Part shown: positions 28,807-38,941 of the stretch, piece by piece
Layout: each line of letters begins with the position of its first letter
How positions within the stretch are numbered: position 1 is the stretch's first letter
Source of the DNA: Neobacillus sp. PS3-34
GTDB taxonomy: Bacteria > Bacillota > Bacilli > Bacillales > Cytobacillaceae
Assembly (NCBI RefSeq): GCF_030915465.1
Contig: NZ_CP133267.1
Span: 2,510,501-2,574,500, forward strand
DNA length: 64,000 nt
Direction of reading: 5' to 3'
Translations under genes and position numbers: made by a program
Notes under the pieces: model-generated
Database searches by the model: none
Seen by the model: the letters and a program-made list of their open reading frames with translations, nothing else
Told to the model about the DNA's origin: nothing

Positions 28807-30018
28807 TTATGCGAATAATCTCTGTATTAGCCAAATTAGGCCAAGGATAAAGATCAATACGGATCCGATTCTCATATAATCTCTATATTTAACGGCTTTC
28901 TGCAATTTCATCAGTACTGGGATGATAAGCAGGACGATGAGTAACTGAATGAATTCAATTCCGAGATTAAAGTTTATTAACGCTACGGCCAGGTTTGATT
29001 TTGGGAGATTCATATCTTTTAAAATACTGGCAAATCCTAATCCGTGGATTAAACCAAATCCAAATGTGATGGCCCAGCGGTAATTAATTTTTCTCTTAAA
29101 GATATTTTCTATCGCAACATAACAAATACTTAATGCGATGCAGGATTCCACTAATTTAGAAGGAATATCTGCAATCCCCAAAACGGCTAGAGTTAATGTG
29201 ATGCTATGGGCAATGGTGAATGCTGTAACAGTTCCGATGTATTGCTTAACCGTTTGCCTGCCAATCAACAGTGCCAATAAAAATAATAAATGATCATAGC
29301 CTGTTAAAATATGAAAAATACCAAGCTTGAAAAATGATAACCAGGAGGAAGCAGCAGGCTTTTCCGCCTTGGGCTGCTGGGCTTGCACCTGGCTGGAATC
29401 GGGCTGGCCTGCTTGTCCATCCATCGTTTGCTGCTCTTGTTGATCCTCGGTGAGCAGCATGGTCCAGGTCCTGTCCGTTCCTTGAATCGCAGCCTCACTG
29501 GTTCCGCCCGCATATTTAGCTGTTAATAGATCCACATAATTGGTCGTTCCTGAATCCCCTGAATATAATCCGTCACTATAGCTAATGGTATCACCAGGGG
29601 CGAAAGCCGGATAAGTCAAATAAAAGGAAAGGAAGATTTTGTTTTGCTTTTTAACAAGCTTCATTTTTTTTACATTCGGGGTTAGTTCCTTATTGTTTTT
29701 ATCGAGTGCTAAAGATTCAATAATTACTGACTCAATTTTATTCTTACCGCTTTTTACTTCCGCCCGGCTAAGAACATAGTTTTTATTTTTGTCGACCCCA
29801 GGGATTAATTCGATGACTGAAATCGTATCGATTGAAAAAGTGGCCTTTGTACTTTTTTTATTAAGGTCTAAATTTGTAAAACTGGCACTGTAATTATGGG
29901 CAAATGTATTTTGTGGTAAATATAACATTAAAAGGAAAAACGTTACAAAAGAACTAAAAATTATTCTTTTTGGAAGTATTGTTTTAACGCGATTTGTTAT
30001 TCTTGGATAGTATTTCAT
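28807..30018 (-). CDS. HupE/UreJ-2 family membrane protein with exported N-terminal domain
   Basis: ATG 30018 follows TAGGGGGAT; an upstream ATG at 30081 adds 21 residues without a ribosome site. The 403 residues start with a signal/anchor segment (LMLYLPQNTFAHN), then an extracellular domain of about 190 residues that contains an EF-hand-like loop (DKNKNYVLSRAE), a Gln/Pro-rich linker, and a C-terminal six-helix HupE domain with the conserved HILTGYDHLLFLLALL, FTIAHSITL and FGLIHGLGFAS. The histidines suggest transition-metal handling; the substrate is unknown. Confidence 0.75.
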   Translation of the reverse strand: MKYYPRITNRVKTILPKRIIFSSFVTFFLLMLYLPQNTFAHNYSASFTNLDLNKKSTKATFSIDTISVIELIPGVDKNKNYVLSRAEVKSGKNKIESVIIESLALDKNNKELTPNVKKMKLVKKQNKIFLSFYLTYPAFAPGDTISYSDGLYSGDSGTTNYVDLLTAKYAGGTSEAAIQGTDRTWTMLLTEDQQEQQTMDGQAGQPDSSQVQAQQPKAEKPAASSWLSFFKLGIFHILTGYDHLLFLLALLIGRQTVKQYIGTVTAFTIAHSITLTLAVLGIADIPSKLVESCIALSICYVAIENIFKRKINYRWAITFGFGLIHGLGFASILKDMNLPKSNLAVALINFNLGIEFIQLLIVLLIIPVLMKLQKAVKYRDYMRIGSVLIFILGLIWLIQRLFA

Positions 30019-30284
30019 CACAAAAATCCCCCTAGGTTTCCGTGTTTTTATAGGCAATAAATATAATAAAACTACATTCATATAATCATATTCTGCATGT
30101 ATTTGTATACAGTAAAAGAGTAAATATTTATATAGTTTTTACAAAACTGATATTTCTTTTAACTTAAAAAAATTGTAGAATTATAGTAGTGTGATCAAAA
30201 CTATGAAAGGAAGGAAATTCTAACTTTTTTACTAAGATTTTTCCAAAAAAAGTTATTCATATTTTAATAAAGGATGGCTGATGA

Positions 30285-33200
30285 ATGAAGAAAATAATTA
30301 GAAAGAACTATAAGCGCTGGACAAGCACGTTCTTGGCAGCTCTTTTGTTGGTCAGCACGTTTTTGCCAAGCAGTTTAATGGGCAGGGCAAGTGCGGCTGT
30401 CGCCAATCATGTTGTAATCTCACAGGTCTTTGGCGGTGGAGGCAATTCAGGGGCTCCATATAATAAGGATTTCATAGAGTTATATAATCCTACTGATGCT
30501 GCTGTACCTCTTAGTAATTGGTCTATACAGTATGCCTCAACAGCCGGAACAACTTGGCAAGTAACTCCTTTAGCCGGAACAATTCAGCCGCATGGCTATT
30601 ATTTAATTACTGAAGCATCAGGTGGAGCAAATGGAATCGATCTTCCAACAGCGGATGCTTCAGGTGCAATCACGATGGCTGCGGGGGCAGGAAAAGTAGC
30701 TTTGTTTAACAATCAAACAACCGCTGCTTCAGGTTCAATGCCTGCAGGTGCAGTTGACTTGGTTGGATATGGAACTGGAACTGTAGGCTTTGAAGGAACT
30801 GGACCTACCCAAACCATTTCAGCTACAAAGAGCGCTCAGCGTCGCCCCTATGAAGGTGTAGATCCAGCCCCTACAAAAGGCAACGCATGGGATACAGATG
30901 ACAACGCAACTGACTTCTTTGTTGGAGCTGTAGCTGCTCCAAAAAACACTGCAAGCCCAGCGGAAACTCCTTTTGTTCCGAATTTCAGCTTGCAGCCTAA
31001 AGGAATCAATATTCAATTTTTACAACAAACTGGTTCTATAAAAGTAACAGGTACTGCGGATGCAGTTGCAGGAAATTCAATTGTAAAATTTTACGAAAGC
31101 GCTACCAAAGGAACAGCACTTGGAACAACCACTGCAGCCTCTGATGGTTCTTTTGACGTAACGATCACGACTACAAAAGTTTTAACTTCTGTGTTTGTTG
31201 CAGCTACACAGGCTGGCAAAGACGAAAGCCCGGCGGTCGAAGTGAACGTGGCGAAAGCCAGCACAGCCGTCGTACAGGCAAAGTTAAGCTATTTCGTCTC
31301 AAATGGTAAAGGCACATTAGTAGGCGGTGCAGGTGCGGCAGCAGCCCAATCCATTATAAATGTCTACCCAAATGATACAGCGAACAAAACTGAAAAATTA
31401 GTGGCAGATGAGATTAAAGCGGGCGCAGCAGGTGATTTTTCAGTAACCTTCAACAATGCTCCTGATACTGTTTATGTAACACAGCTGTCGAGCAGCACGA
31501 AGGGAATCATGCTGGAAAGCGTTCCTACTTCGATTTTGAAAGCAGATACAAGCATGGTAACGCCACTAAGCGATGTCCGGACGTTTGATACAAAGGGACA
31601 GCCGGTCAACCTAAATAAGTTCTATACGATTGAAGGCGTCGCGACAGTTGATAATCAAATATTAGGTACACAAAAGCAAAATTTCTACATTCAAGATAAT
31701 ACTGGCGGAATTAATATCTTCCATACTTCCTATGATCCAGGCTTCTCCGTCGTAAAAGGCGACAAGCTGCACATCACAGGTAAAGTTCTTTACTATAACG
31801 GTTTAACAGAATTCGAGCCAGTATCGATGGAAAAAATCAGTGAAGGCAACCCGATACCGGCAGCAAGAGAGCTAACACTCTTAGATTCAATCACTTTTGC
31901 AACAGCAGAGCCACTTGAAGGAAGCCTTGTAAACGTAACAGGTAAGGTTTCTGCCTCGGTAGCGAGCGGAGCAAACTACAATGTTACATTCGTTGATGAA
32001 AACAATAAAACCACTACCCTAAGGGTAATGGATAAAACAGGCATCAAGCCTGACACGGATCTTGTAACTGGAAAAAGCTACACGGTTACAGGTGTCATGG
32101 GCCAATACACAACAAATGTTTCCGCAACAAGTGGTTATCAGATTTACCCTCGTGATGTAAAAGACATCGCATCGGTTCTGCAAATCACGCATACAGCTTT
32201 AACAAAGGTATATCAAAATGCCAATGTTGAATTCGAAGCAAATGCCGATGGCGCGGAGTCTGTAACGGTATATTACCGTGCAAAAGGCACAACAGCAGAA
32301 TATAGAGCTCTTCCAATGGCTAAGGGCAGCGAAGGCCGCTATACGGCTACTTTGGAAGCAGCTAATGTTCCTGAAGATGGATTCGAGTACTATATTGAAG
32401 CAAAAGCAGGAACTAAAACACAGGCAGCTGGTTCCAGCGCAGCTCCATTTATAGTCGAATTAATACCGGACCAAGAAGGACCGGTCATTAACGGCGAAAC
32501 ACCTCAAGGTGGTACGAAGGTAGAAAGTCCTCACCCGGAAATTTCTGCATTAATCAACGATCCAAGCGGTGTTGACGAAGCTTCCGTTCATTTCTGGTTT
32601 GATGGCAACGAATTAACAGCACCAGCAGCAACAATCAACAAAAATCAGGTGAAATACACGCCTGAAGAAGATCTTACACTCGGTTTGCATACTGTTAAGG
32701 TAACTGCAGCTGACTTGAAGCACAATCCGACCACCTATGAGTGGACATTTGAAGTGGTTCCACGTTTCACAGGCGGTCATCACTATCGTGGTACGACACA
32801 TAACCACACCAATATTTCACACGATGCATCCGGAACACCGGAAGATGCTTTAAAAGCTGGTAAAGCGCATCATTACGATTGGTTTGCATTCTCAGATCAT
32901 TCACATGACATTGACCCTACCCTTCTTGGCCAGGATACTGTAGACCATAAAGGCATGCAGGAGCGTACTGGCGGAGAGCAATGGCAATTAACGAAGGACC
33001 TTGCAAAGAAATATACGAAAAATGACGATTATGTTGTTTTCCCTGCTTTTGAAATGACCTCCACTACATGGGGACATTCCAATATCTTTGGAACAGACAA
33101 TTTCATTGACCGTAATATCAATGGCAAGCAATATCAGGATTTGAACAAGTATTATGCTTGGGTTATGACCTACGACGATATCGTCGGACAATTTAACCAC

Positions 33201-36200
33201 CCAGACATGTCAGCAAATGCATTCAATAATTTTAAGCCTTACAACAAAGACCTGGACAAGCTATTTACGATGCTTGAGGTTGGTAACGGTTCTGGACACT
33301 ATGGATATGCAAATGCGGATAAAAAGTTCTACTCTGCACTTGATTTAGGCTGGCATGTTGCCCCTACTTACGGTGAGGATAACCACGAAGGAACTTGGGG
33401 ACAAACAAATGCACGTACAGTTATTGTCGCTGATGATCTTTCCCAGGAATCCCTCATGCATTCAATGCGCAATATGCGCGTGTACATGGAGGAAGATCCA
33501 AACTTCACGTTGGACGTCCTTGCAAATGGCTTCTATATGGGTTCAACGGTTGACAGCAAATCACTGAAATTCAACATCTCAGGAAGCGACCTGGTTGCTG
33601 AAGCGCATAATGACAGCGACTATAACTATCTTCCAACTTCCTACAAGTCAGATGATCGAATTGCTAAAGTAGAGTTGATCACAAACGGCGGAACGGTTGT
33701 AGATTCCATCACGCCAATGACAAAGGATTTCAAATGGAATCCGACTTACACAGTAACTGGCGGCCAGCAGTGGTTCGTCGTAAAAGTAACTCAAATGGAT
33801 GGCGAAAGAATTTATTCTTCACCTATCTGGTCAAAAGAACAGGCTGTCGATGTCAAAGTAAATGGCATTGATATCACGGGCGATGTTATCGTTGGAGGAA
33901 ACCCTGCTTCGTTAAAGGCTACTGTTGCTAATAACGGAACAGAAACAGTGAAAAACCTGAAGGTAGACTTTTACTATGATGAAGTGAACCAGGATCATTT
34001 CATTGGTACAAATACGATTTCTTCTATCCTGACAAAGAGCTCTGCAGCAGCAACAGCAACATGGGCCAACCCTGTAAACGGTGACCATAAGCTGATTGTC
34101 GTTGTCACCTCGAATGACGGACTGGACATTGGCGATGTGAAATATGAAATGCCGGTGAAAATTAAAGAACCGCTTGGAATCAAGGTGTTAATCGATGCTA
34201 ATCATGGCAATGAAAACTCTTCTGGTGACAGCGGAACGTATAAGGATAATTTAAAATCCTTCACACTTCTTCTTCAAAAAGAAGGTTACACGGTTGCAGA
34301 AAACAAACAGGCGTTAACTAGTGATGTGTTAAGCAATGTTAAAATTTTAGTGCTTACTCATCCGAGAACAGCTTTGACTGCTGATGAAAGAACAGCCGTC
34401 GCAAATTTTGTGAAAAATGGCGGTTCCTTATTAATGGCAGGAAAGAGCAATAATAGCACGGATCCAACGATCAATAACTCCTTGTTAGGTGACATTGGAT
34501 CAGCGATTCGTATGGGCAATGACGGAGTATTTGATGACAGTAAATCAGGAAACTTCTGGGGTGACCCTAAGTTATCTCCTTATGCGGTCAGGGTACATCC
34601 AGGACTCGTTTCCAACTTCATTACCGACCGCGTGTCGTTTGTTGATTACTACAGCGGAACAAGCTTGTCCGGTGTGAATAATCAGCCGCTAACGGAAAAT
34701 GGCAAGGTCGTTATTTTGGCAAAAGGTAACGAAACCACTTACCAGGGCAATATCAAAGGCGGTTACACGTACGATAATGTTTCCGATGCAACAGGCGGAT
34801 CTGCGATTCCATTAATTGCTTCAGAGAAAATCGACAAAGGCCGTGTGATTGTATCCGGTATGAATATTTTCAATGACAAGCAGATGGATCAGTCATTTGA
34901 ACCAAAGGGCAATGATGAGTTCTCATTGAATGCCATCAACTGGCTTGCAAATCGTGAGACGAAGGTCACCAACATTTCTGATGTTCGCAAATTAGCGGAC
35001 GATACAGAAGCGGTGATCGAAGGTACCGTTACAACAGCAGCAGGTGTATTCTTCGATGCTTTCTATGTCCAGGATGATACTGGCGGAATCATGGCATATA
35101 AAGAAGCTCCTGAAGGCTCATTAAAAACGGGTGACAGAGTTCGTGTTTATGGACACGTGAAAACGTATGAGACGAATACAGAGTTTGAATTCAACACTTT
35201 CGCAGCAGATGTGATCAAAATTGGACACGTCGATCCATTGCTTCCGAAGCAAGTAGCAACAGGTTCTGCTACTACTGAGGAAAATCAAGGATTGCTCGTA
35301 AAAGTAACAGGTAAAGTCGTTTCCAAATATGATGAAAATTCATATGTAATAAATGACGGCTCCGGACCAGTCCTCGTGTTTACAGATGGTTACATCGTGA
35401 ACCAGAGCGGACCAGTTCCAGACCTGCAAGTTGGCGATACACTTGAAGCAGTAGCGCTTTCCGGCAAGTTCGTCGAAGGAAATCGTCTCCGTGTTCGCGA
35501 TACAAAGGAACTCGTTGGCACGAAAATGACTGCAGAGCAGGCAGCAGCCAAGACAGAAGCGGAAGCAAAGCTTGCATTGATTTTAGGTGCAGACGAAATT
35601 ACCTATACGAATCAAGCAGATGTTCAATCAGCAGTAGATCAAGCGAAAGCGGCAATCACTGCAGCATTAACAGCTGGCTGGGGACAATTTGAAGTTGAAG
35701 CATTTGCTGGCTACGGAAAAATTGCCGGAGCTGAAGCGAAAATCGCTCAATTGGAAACAGCAAAAGCAGATGCAAAAACAGAGGCGGAAGCAAAGCTTGC
35801 ATTGATAAAAGATGCAGGCCAAATCACATACAGCGATAAATCAGCAGTACAAACGGCCATAAGCGATGCAAATGCGGCTATCGCAGCAGCATTATCTCAT
35901 GGCTGGACACAGACTGATGTTGAAGGCTTTGCAGGCTACGAAAAAATTGCGGCCGCAGAAGCTAAATTGGCTGAACTGGAAACAGTAAAAGCGGAAGCAA
36001 AAACAACAACAGAAACAAAGCTAGGATTAATTCCAGACGCAAGCCAAATTACACACGGCACTGTAAAAGCTGCCCAATCAGCGGTAGATGAAGCAAAAGC
36101 TGCGATTACAGCAGCATTCGCTGCAGGCTGGATGCTGACAGAGGTAGAAAGCTTCAATGGCTATGGCAAACTTGCATTAGCTGAAGCGAAAATCGCCCAG

Positions 36201-37100
36201 CTAACAGATGCCAAATCAGCCGCAAAATCCGTTGCAGTTACTAAACTTTCAGCCATCCTAAGTTCAGGCAACATTAACTACAGTAATAGAGCAGCAGTAC
36301 AGTTAGCAGTAAATGAAGCAAAATTAGCTATTCAATCTGCATTGTCTACAGGCTGGACTCAAGCAGAAGTAGAAAACTTCCCAGGCTATGAGAAAATTGC
36401 TGTTACAGAAGCAAAAATAGCTGCGCTTGAGAAGGAAGAAGCGGATGTTATAGCACAACAGGAAGCAAAAGCCAAAGCAGAGGCAGAAGCGAAGGCAAGA
36501 GCTGAAGCAGAAGCGAAGGCAAAAGCAGAGGCAGAAGCAAAAGCTAAGGCAGAAGCAGAAGCAAAAGCCAAGGCAGAAGCAGAAGCGAAAGCCAAAGCAG
36601 AGGCAGCTGCAAAAGCTAAGGCAGAAGCAGAAGCTAAAGCAGCAGCCAAAGCGGCAGCAGAAGCAGCTGCCAAAGCAGCACAAGAAGCAGCAATGCAGAA
36701 AAAAGCACTGGAAATCCAAAAACAGGCAGATAAGAACATCAAGGATTACAAAGCTGCCCTAAACGTACTTCCAAAGCTTAATCAATATACTGCTTCTATT
36801 AAAGTAGACAGCAAAGGAAAAGTGGACCCAGCTAAATTAGCAAGTGCCCTTGGCCAATACCAGGCTGTCGTAGCAGAATTAAACCGTGCGCAGAAAACAG
36901 CTCTTGCCACATCAACAGTTGCAAATGCTGCAATCCTATTGAACAAAAAGGTAAGTGACAAAGTCATTGCTGACTTCGTCAAAAAATCTGTTACCTCTTC
37001 CAAGCAGGTAGACAGCATCATCAAAACGCTAAGCAGCAAAAAAATCAACACCACAGAACTAAACAAACTATCTGCCGAACTTAAGAAACAAAAGAAATAA
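30285..37100 (+). CDS. Giant exported lamin-tail/OB-fold/PHP (CehA/McbA-like) metallohydrolase
   Basis: 2,271 residues; start at 30285 after AAAGGATGG. Signal peptide to about 38 (GRASAAVANH). Then a lamin-tail domain (40-215), an Ig-like segment, an OB-fold of the YhcR type (about 440-560, FYIQDNTGGINIFH), Ig-like domains (630-825), a PHP hydrolase (about 830-1120) with metal ligands in HYRGTTHNHTN and FSDHSHDID, a CARDB domain, a class I glutamine amidotransferase-like domain (about 1295-1560), two more OB-folds (FYVQDDTGGIMAY), four 75-residue helical repeats (1745-2045), an Ala/Lys/Glu coiled coil (2055-2138) and a helical C terminus. OB plus PHP suggests a surface phosphoesterase or nuclease. 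No SLH or LPXTG anchor. Confidence 0.8.
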   Translation: MKKIIRKNYKRWTSTFLAALLLVSTFLPSSLMGRASAAVANHVVISQVFGGGGNSGAPYNKDFIELYNPTDAAVPLSNWSIQYASTAGTTWQVTPLAGTIQPHGYYLITEASGGANGIDLPTADASGAITMAAGAGKVALFNNQTTAASGSMPAGAVDLVGYGTGTVGFEGTGPTQTISATKSAQRRPYEGVDPAPTKGNAWDTDDNATDFFVGAVAAPKNTASPAETPFVPNFSLQPKGINIQFLQQTGSIKVTGTADAVAGNSIVKFYESATKGTALGTTTAASDGSFDVTITTTKVLTSVFVAATQAGKDESPAVEVNVAKASTAVVQAKLSYFVSNGKGTLVGGAGAAAAQSIINVYPNDTANKTEKLVADEIKAGAAGDFSVTFNNAPDTVYVTQLSSSTKGIMLESVPTSILKADTSMVTPLSDVRTFDTKGQPVNLNKFYTIEGVATVDNQILGTQKQNFYIQDNTGGINIFHTSYDPGFSVVKGDKLHITGKVLYYNGLTEFEPVSMEKISEGNPIPAARELTLLDSITFATAEPLEGSLVNVTGKVSASVASGANYNVTFVDENNKTTTLRVMDKTGIKPDTDLVTGKSYTVTGVMGQYTTNVSATSGYQIYPRDVKDIASVLQITHTALTKVYQNANVEFEANADGAESVTVYYRAKGTTAEYRALPMAKGSEGRYTATLEAANVPEDGFEYYIEAKAGTKTQAAGSSAAPFIVELIPDQEGPVINGETPQGGTKVESPHPEISALINDPSGVDEASVHFWFDGNELTAPAATINKNQVKYTPEEDLTLGLHTVKVTAADLKHNPTTYEWTFEVVPRFTGGHHYRGTTHNHTNISHDASGTPEDALKAGKAHHYDWFAFSDHSHDIDPTLLGQDTVDHKGMQERTGGEQWQLTKDLAKKYTKNDDYVVFPAFEMTSTTWGHSNIFGTDNFIDRNINGKQYQDLNKYYAWVMTYDDIVGQFNHPDMSANAFNNFKPYNKDLDKLFTMLEVGNGSGHYGYANADKKFYSALDLGWHVAPTYGEDNHEGTWGQTNARTVIVADDLSQESLMHSMRNMRVYMEEDPNFTLDVLANGFYMGSTVDSKSLKFNISGSDLVAEAHNDSDYNYLPTSYKSDDRIAKVELITNGGTVVDSITPMTKDFKWNPTYTVTGGQQWFVVKVTQMDGERIYSSPIWSKEQAVDVKVNGIDITGDVIVGGNPASLKATVANNGTETVKNLKVDFYYDEVNQDHFIGTNTISSILTKSSAAATATWANPVNGDHKLIVVVTSNDGLDIGDVKYEMPVKIKEPLGIKVLIDANHGNENSSGDSGTYKDNLKSFTLLLQKEGYTVAENKQALTSDVLSNVKILVLTHPRTALTADERTAVANFVKNGGSLLMAGKSNNSTDPTINNSLLGDIGSAIRMGNDGVFDDSKSGNFWGDPKLSPYAVRVHPGLVSNFITDRVSFVDYYSGTSLSGVNNQPLTENGKVVILAKGNETTYQGNIKGGYTYDNVSDATGGSAIPLIASEKIDKGRVIVSGMNIFNDKQMDQSFEPKGNDEFSLNAINWLANRETKVTNISDVRKLADDTEAVIEGTVTTAAGVFFDAFYVQDDTGGIMAYKEAPEGSLKTGDRVRVYGHVKTYETNTEFEFNTFAADVIKIGHVDPLLPKQVATGSATTEENQGLLVKVTGKVVSKYDENSYVINDGSGPVLVFTDGYIVNQSGPVPDLQVGDTLEAVALSGKFVEGNRLRVRDTKELVGTKMTAEQAAAKTEAEAKLALILGADEITYTNQADVQSAVDQAKAAITAALTAGWGQFEVEAFAGYGKIAGAEAKIAQLETAKADAKTEAEAKLALIKDAGQITYSDKSAVQTAISDANAAIAAALSHGWTQTDVEGFAGYEKIAAAEAKLAELETVKAEAKTTTETKLGLIPDASQITHGTVKAAQSAVDEAKAAITAAFAAGWMLTEVESFNGYGKLALAEAKIAQLTDAKSAAKSVAVTKLSAILSSGNINYSNRAAVQLAVNEAKLAIQSALSTGWTQAEVENFPGYEKIAVTEAKIAALEKEEADVIAQQEAKAKAEAEAKARAEAEAKAKAEAEAKAKAEAEAKAKAEAEAKAKAEAAAKAKAEAEAKAAAKAAAEAAAKAAQEAAMQKKALEIQKQADKNIKDYKAALNVLPKLNQYTASIKVDSKGKVDPAKLASALGQYQAVVAELNRAQKTALATSTVANAAILLNKKVSDKVIADFVKKSVTSSKQVDSIIKTLSSKKINTTELNKLSAELKKQKK

Positions 37101-37151
37101 GTTTGGTAGTTTGGGTGATTTAGTTGGGTGCAGGCACCAATCTATTGTAAG

Positions 37152-37184
37152 AGGCTATCGCGGATCACGCGATAGCCTTTTTCT
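37152..37184 (+). terminator. Rho-independent terminator of the giant gene
   Basis: AGGCTATCGCG/CGCGATAGCCT, 5-nt loop, then TTTTTC. Confidence 0.85.
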
Positions 37185-37256
37185 TTGAGGACCGTTTCGG
37201 GGGATGAGGTAATTGTCTTAGGTTTTGGACAAAGCCGGGCGGATGAGCGACTGGAG

Positions 37257-37695
37257 TGCCCAATAAAGTGGATCTATTGGACAGAACCTGGTTCATGCGC
37301 GGCGGAAATGTCCGATAAAGTGGTCTTATTGGACAAAACCCGGCAGGAGAACCGGCAAAATGTCCAATAAAGTGGTCTTGAGGACAAACCCTGCCAGGGA
37401 ACGGAAAATCTGTCTTCAAAAGAGGTCTTGAGGACAAAACCAGCTCAAGGAACGGAAAATCTGTCTTCAAAAGAGGTCTTGAGGACATAACCAGCTCAAG
37501 GAACGGAAAATCTGTCTTCAATAAGGGGTCTTGAGGACAAAACCAGCTCAAGGAACGGAAAATCTGTCTTCAATAAGAGGTCTTGAGGACAAAACCAGCT
37601 CAAAGAACGGAAAATCTGTCTTCAATAAGAGGTCTTGAGGACAAAACCAGCTCAAGGAACGGAAAATCTGTCTTCAATAAGGGGTCTTGAGGAAA
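37257..37695 (+). repeat. Tandem 52-nt hairpin array (nine units), two stem types
   Basis: Units start at 37257, 37309, 37361, 37411, 37462, 37513, 37565, 37617 and 37669 (period 50-52). Each has a 26-27-nt hairpin and a ~25-nt spacer. Units 1-2 use TGTCC(A/G)ATA...TATTGGACA; units 4-9 use TGTCTTCAA...TTGAGGACA (9 bp with one G-U); unit 3 joins the left arm of the first type to the right arm of the second. Spacers read like AAACCAGCTCAAGGAACGG. No ORF explains it; the gap 37185-37844 holds no gene. Confidence 0.9.
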
Positions 37696-37844
37696 AAACC
37701 TTCAAATTGAGCAGGAAGAATTACCAGACGCCAGGAACCATCCAAATAATTGGAAGGTTTAATTCAGGAAAAATTTAGAAATTTTTGCACCTAATGATTC
37801 TCAGTGTTTGATATTATTTACATAATTACTTGGGAGGCGATATT

Positions 37845-38191
37845 ATGAGCGATATTTCTTTAACGTATTTTCTCGGAGGAGGAGCAATCCTTTTGGCGGT
37901 TTTTCTAATCGTATTAATTTCAACGATTGTTGGGATTATTCGAATGAACATTACTACTTATAAAAAATGTCCTAGTTGTTCAGAGAAAATGGCAAACGGA
38001 GTAATTATATGTAAATCATGTGGTGTTAATATGAATAGTCTTCAAGACTATACCTATCTGACGAATGCATCATTTGCTAGAAGGGTGAAAAATTATGTGG
38101 ACAATCTTCATCCAAATCGGCCCGCAGCTTTGGCTATCTTGCAATGCTAATTTTCTTAGTAGGTTTCGCAATTGTAGCAATATTTAAATGA
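37845..38191 (+). pseudogene. Membrane protein with CxxC zinc ribbon, frameshifted
   Basis: ATG 37845 follows GGGAGGCG. An N-terminal membrane helix (ILLAVFLIVLISTIVGII) is followed by a zinc ribbon CPSC...CKSCG and, after a one-base deletion near 38128, a second membrane helix (AMLIFLVGFAIVAIF) ending at 38191; repaired length is about 115. The coherent hydrophobic C terminus in the second frame is the evidence for the frameshift. Function unknown. Confidence 0.6.
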
Positions 38192-38256
38192 ACTTCTATG
38201 TCTTAATCGTAAAGAATTTAACACGATTTAATGTTTAAGTCGTGGTTGCAGCCTTA

Positions 38257-38571
38257 ATGAAGAAGGTGAACCTAATAACAAAAGATAGAATGATAAAAAT
38301 TTCAGTATTGTTTACGTTATTGCTTCCAATCCTTGTACCTGATTTGAATCCAATAAAATTTAGTAGTGCCTTTTATCAAGCTTCATATGGATTTCCATTC
38401 AATTATATAAAAATGTATGTAGGCACACGGACATCGTGGTTGATACCACAAATTTTCACAGGAAATAAAGGGGTTGGCATTTTTGCTGTACCTGCCGTTA
38501 TTAACTTTTTTCTATTTTATGGGATGTTATATTGGGTTAATAAAAAATTCTTTAAAAGCAAGCCATCTTAA
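38257..38571 (+). CDS. Small membrane protein of unknown function
   Basis: 104 residues from ATG 38257 (other starts are possible; no clear ribosome site). A hydrophobic helix near the N terminus (ISVLFTLLLPILV) and another near the C terminus (AVPAVINFFLFYGMLYW) enclose an aromatic loop. Followed closely by a DUF4190-like gene on the same strand. Confidence 0.5.
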   Translation: MKKVNLITKDRMIKISVLFTLLLPILVPDLNPIKFSSAFYQASYGFPFNYIKMYVGTRTSWLIPQIFTGNKGVGIFAVPAVINFFLFYGMLYWVNKKFFKSKPS

Positions 38572-38592
38572 GCAAATCGAGGCGAAGAAAAG

Positions 38593-38870
38593 TTGGAGAA
38601 AACAAATAATAAATCTATTGCAGCATTAACCTTAGGAATATTATCAATACTCTTGCCTTATATAGCCTAATCCTTGGCGTTATCGGGATGGTCATCTCAT
38701 TCAAAAGTATGGCAGAGATTAATAGCTCACATGAAAAAGGCAGAGGGTTGGCTGTTTCAGGAAGGGTTTGCAGCATTGTCGGGATTTGTATTCAGGTACT
38801 CCTCATCCTGCTGATGATTCTGGGGTTTGCTTCGTATTATGTCACTACAAAAACTATAGAGAGAAATTGA
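38593..38870 (+). pseudogene. DUF4190-like membrane protein, frameshifted
   Basis: Starts at TTG 38593 and reads LEKTNNKSIAALTLGILSIL; one G is missing near 38668 (ATAGCCTAAT for ATAGGCCTAAT), after which the family sequence continues as GLILGVIGMVISFKSM and AVSGRVCSIVGICIQ to a stop at 38870. Repaired length 92, two membrane helices. The alternating small/hydrophobic pattern is typical of DUF4190. Confidence 0.6.
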
Positions 38871-38941
38871 TTGGAACTAATTACACTTATAAATTCATAG
38901 GGCTTCACAAAATCATCGCCATTTTCATGGTCGTAATGCGT

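Noticed and set aside
36324..36742. Long minus-strand ORFs rich in Cys/Phe or Ala/Ser
   Set aside because: Antisense shadows of the Ala/Lys/Glu repeat of the giant hydrolase gene.
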